Positions 62,226 to 64,000 of a stretch of 64,000 bases of DNA are shown here, piece by piece. Source of the DNA: JAUQQI01 sp040289115 (GTDB lineage Bacteria > Chloroflexota > Dehalococcoidia > JAUQQI01); contig PSKS01000001.1 in assembly GCA_040289115.1 (NCBI GenBank), positions 62,001-126,000 on the forward strand, in the 5' to 3' direction. The stretch's first letter is position 1; every line of letters begins with the position of its first letter. Position numbers and translations under genes: made by a program. The notes under the pieces were generated by a model. It had not been told where the DNA came from, did no database searches, and worked only from the letters and a program-made list of their open reading frames with translations.

Positions 62226-62924
62226 TCAGTTGCTTTCGGGGCATCCCGTCACCGCCGAACGGAGCTTTAACAGGGCTTCGGCGATTTCTAAGTCTTCGGG
62301 GTAGGTAAGCTTGATATTCGCCGGGTCCCCCGGCACAACCCGCACCGGGATTCCCCGGGCCTCCAGCCAGGCCGCATCGTCGGTTACTTCCAGTTCCGGG
62401 TCGACGGCGGCTTTGAGCAAGTCAAGCCGAAAGACCTGGGGCGTCTGGCCCACCCAGATCCCGGCCCGGGGTACGGTCCGGACGGCGAATTCGCCCTCCA
62501 CCAGCTTGAGGGTATCCCGAACCGGCAGGCCCGGTATCGCCGCCCCGAACCCCTGGGCTGCCGCGAACACCCGGCCGATCAGGTCGACCGTAACCAGGGG
62601 CCGGGCCAGGTCGTGGATGGCCACAAAGTCGGCCTTCCCAACGGCCCCCAGCCCGTTAAGGACCGAATCCTGGCGGCGCTCGCCGCCGGGCACCACTGCC
62701 CTCACCTTCCGCCAGCCTAGCCGGCCCACCAGCTCCCGAACCTCCCCTACCCGCTCAGTCCGGACCACCAGGACGACCTCGTCGACGCAGTCGGCCGCCT
62801 CGAAGGCAGCCACCGCCAGGCCCAGCACCGGCCGGCCCCCCAGGCTGACGAAAAGCTTATCCTGACCCATGCGCTCGGACCGCCCGGCCCCTACCAGGAC
62901 AGCCGCCAGCCGAGGCCTACCCAC
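62226..62924 (-). CDS. ispD: 2-C-methyl-D-erythritol 4-phosphate cytidylyltransferase
   Basis: A 232-residue cytidylyltransferase. LAAVLVGAGRSERMGQDKLF is the Gly-rich CTP loop with the conserved Arg and Lys; VVPGGERRQDSVLNGL, IHDLARPLV and ELEVTDDAAWLEA follow in order. It activates methylerythritol phosphate in the MEP pathway. The GTG start at 62924 is chosen from the loop position and the family length (about 230). It overlaps the stop of the PIN-TRAM gene by eight bases, so the two are translationally coupled. Confidence 0.94.
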   Translation of the reverse strand: MGRPRLAAVLVGAGRSERMGQDKLFVSLGGRPVLGLAVAAFEAADCVDEVVLVVRTERVGEVRELVGRLGWRKVRAVVPGGERRQDSVLNGLGAVGKADFVAIHDLARPLVTVDLIGRVFAAAQGFGAAIPGLPVRDTLKLVEGEFAVRTVPRAGIWVGQTPQVFRLDLLKAAVDPELEVTDDAAWLEARGIPVRVVPGDPANIKLTYPEDLEIAEALLKLRSAVTGCPESN

Positions 62925-63969
62925 GGGCCGGCACCCCCTCCTTGAGCTGGGCAAAGACCATCCGGCCGGTCTGGGTCTGCAGAACCCGGGTAACCACCAC
63001 GCTGACTTCGCTACCGATGTGCCGGCGGCCGCCCTCAACCACCACCATCGTCCCGTCATCCAGGTAGCCGATGCCCTGGCCGCTCTCCTTCCCCTCCTGC
63101 ACGATCCGCAGGGTCAGCTCGTCTCCGGTCATAACCATGGGCCGTAGGGCGTTGGCAAGCTCGTTTAGATTGAGCACTTTCACCCCCCGGATTTCGGCCA
63201 CCCGCTGGAGGTTGGCGTCGCACGTCAAGATGGGCCAGTGGTGGGTGCGGGCCAGCTCCACCAGCTTTTCGTCCACCCCAACCGCGCCCTCGGCATCCAG
63301 CTCGGAGATCTGCACCGAAATGGCCGGGTCCCGCCGCAGTCGGTTAAGGACGCTTAAGCCCCGCCGGCCGCGGCCCCGCCGGAGGGGGTCTGGGGAGTCG
63401 GCCACCTGCTGGAGCTCGTCCAGGACGAAGTGGGGGATGAGCAGGGTTCCCGGAATGAAACCGGCCCGGTAAACCGCTTCAATCCGGCCGTCGATAAGCA
63501 CGCTGGTGTCGACCAGGATGTAGGCGGCTACAGCCCGGTTTCCCAGCCGCCAGGGGTTTGTAAGAAACTGTACCAGCTCCTGCTTGCGCCAAACCATCAG
63601 GGTAGCCCCAAAGTAACCGAGGACCAGGCTGGCCAGAAAGGGCAGAACTTGGCCAAAGGGGGCTGGCAGGAGGGAAAGGGGCAGGGCCAAGAGGGCGGCG
63701 ATCACCAGCCCAATAATGAGGCCAATGGTGCCCGCAACCAGGTCCTGGGCGGAGATAACCCTTAGCTGGTCCCGAATTCGTCGGAGGGGCCGCACCGTGA
63801 CATACGGCGTGACCAGCAGGCCAATGCCTGCCCCGGCCAGGCTAAGGGCAATCAGCGCCCGCAGAGCGCTGGGGTCGGTCGGGTCAAGGGCAAAGGCTTC
63901 GCCCAGTCGGAAGGCGCCGTAACCCAGCACCAGCATACCTAACAGCCGGACGGCCAGCTCCAAGCGCAT
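62917..63969 (-). CDS. Membrane-anchored PIN-TRAM domain protein
   Basis: A 350-residue protein with four N-terminal membrane helices (about 5-140), then a PIN nuclease domain (YILVDTSVLIDGRIEAVYRAG, VLDELQQVADS, LTCDANLQRVAEIRGVKVLNLN) and a C-terminal TRAM domain (IGYLDDGTMVVVEGGRRHIGSEVSVVVTRV). All acidic PIN residues are present, so RNase activity is possible. This YacL-type architecture regularly precedes ispD in Firmicutes and Chloroflexota; its target RNA is unknown. The last 31 bases of the window upstream of the start hold a short CTGGGG/CCCCAG hairpin. Confidence 0.9.
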   Translation of the reverse strand: MRLELAVRLLGMLVLGYGAFRLGEAFALDPTDPSALRALIALSLAGAGIGLLVTPYVTVRPLRRIRDQLRVISAQDLVAGTIGLIIGLVIAALLALPLSLLPAPFGQVLPFLASLVLGYFGATLMVWRKQELVQFLTNPWRLGNRAVAAYILVDTSVLIDGRIEAVYRAGFIPGTLLIPHFVLDELQQVADSPDPLRRGRGRRGLSVLNRLRRDPAISVQISELDAEGAVGVDEKLVELARTHHWPILTCDANLQRVAEIRGVKVLNLNELANALRPMVMTGDELTLRIVQEGKESGQGIGYLDDGTMVVVEGGRRHIGSEVSVVVTRVLQTQTGRMVFAQLKEGVPARG

Positions 63970-64000
63970 TCCCTGGGGTCACCCCAGCGCCAGTTTGATG

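Overview
The window reads as one contiguous stretch of a high-GC bacterial chromosome (GC-rich codon third positions, GGCCGG-rich coding sequence). Gene content and 16S rRNA signatures suggest a Chloroflexota-like bacterium: a MurT/GatD pair, an RsmE-PrmA pair, a membrane PIN-TRAM protein followed by ispD, ispF, cysE, cysS and rlmB, and a 16S starting with the usual AGAGTTTGATCCTGG. The phylum call is an inference made without any database search. A 23S group I intron and an intein in class II ribonucleotide reductase fit a thermophile or its relatives, but do not prove it.

Layout. 1-3834: end of a GT2 glycosyltransferase, a prenyl synthase, surE, then rsmE and prmA on the other strand. 4277-6094: aspS. 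6057-13118 (minus): a cell-surface polysaccharide block of three membrane glycosyltransferases, a decayed fourth one and a Wzz/tyrosine-kinase fusion. 13189-16083: murT, gatD and a TauE/SafE exporter. 16356-19799: intein-containing nrdJ with NrdR-type boxes in its promoter. 19957-27994: galU, an AI-2E-family permease, a BioD/DRTGG protein, two MFS transporters, a zinc-ribbon membrane protein, an M14-like secreted protein and a malate/lactate-type dehydrogenase. 28133-35821: a Tat-type lipoprotein solute-binding protein, an MFS carrier, an unusual Fe-ADH homologue, two acyl-CoA dehydrogenases and a crotonase, which together look like uptake and beta-oxidation of an organic acid. 36033-38063: another membrane glycosyltransferase, a paralogue of the decayed one.

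38126-44088 (minus): an rRNA operon with two tandem promoters, 16S, tRNA-Ile, 23S with a 701-nt group I intron carrying a LAGLIDADG endonuclease, RNase III-type processing stems and a terminator. No 5S follows. 44158-44640 looks like a dead transposase. Then come tRNA-Ser, miaB, a RidA-like gene, a gamma-carbonic anhydrase, dnaE and lysC. 52389-53600 is a gene-poor stretch holding a PCYCGC-family lipoprotein reading frame with one in-frame TGA and a broken small secreted protein. 53656-64000: comEA, comEC, a possible GT-A glycosyltransferase, nfo, rlmB, cysS, cysE, ispF, ispD and the PIN-TRAM gene.

Most notable points. (1) The PCYCGC reading frame has TGA in place of the first Cys of a CxxC, with a strong hairpin at the distance expected of a bacterial SECIS; it is either a new selenoprotein or a pseudogene. 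(2) NrdR-like box pair in the nrdJ promoter and a matching box upstream of dnaE. (3) Two LAGLIDADG elements in essential genes (23S L1931 intron, nrdJ active-site intein). (4) An Fe-ADH homologue lacking three of four metal ligands. (5) Repeated promoter architecture with the -10 element only 8-12 nt from the start codon, including divergent promoters that share bases. (6) A ComEC whose C-terminal domain lacks metallo-beta-lactamase ligands.
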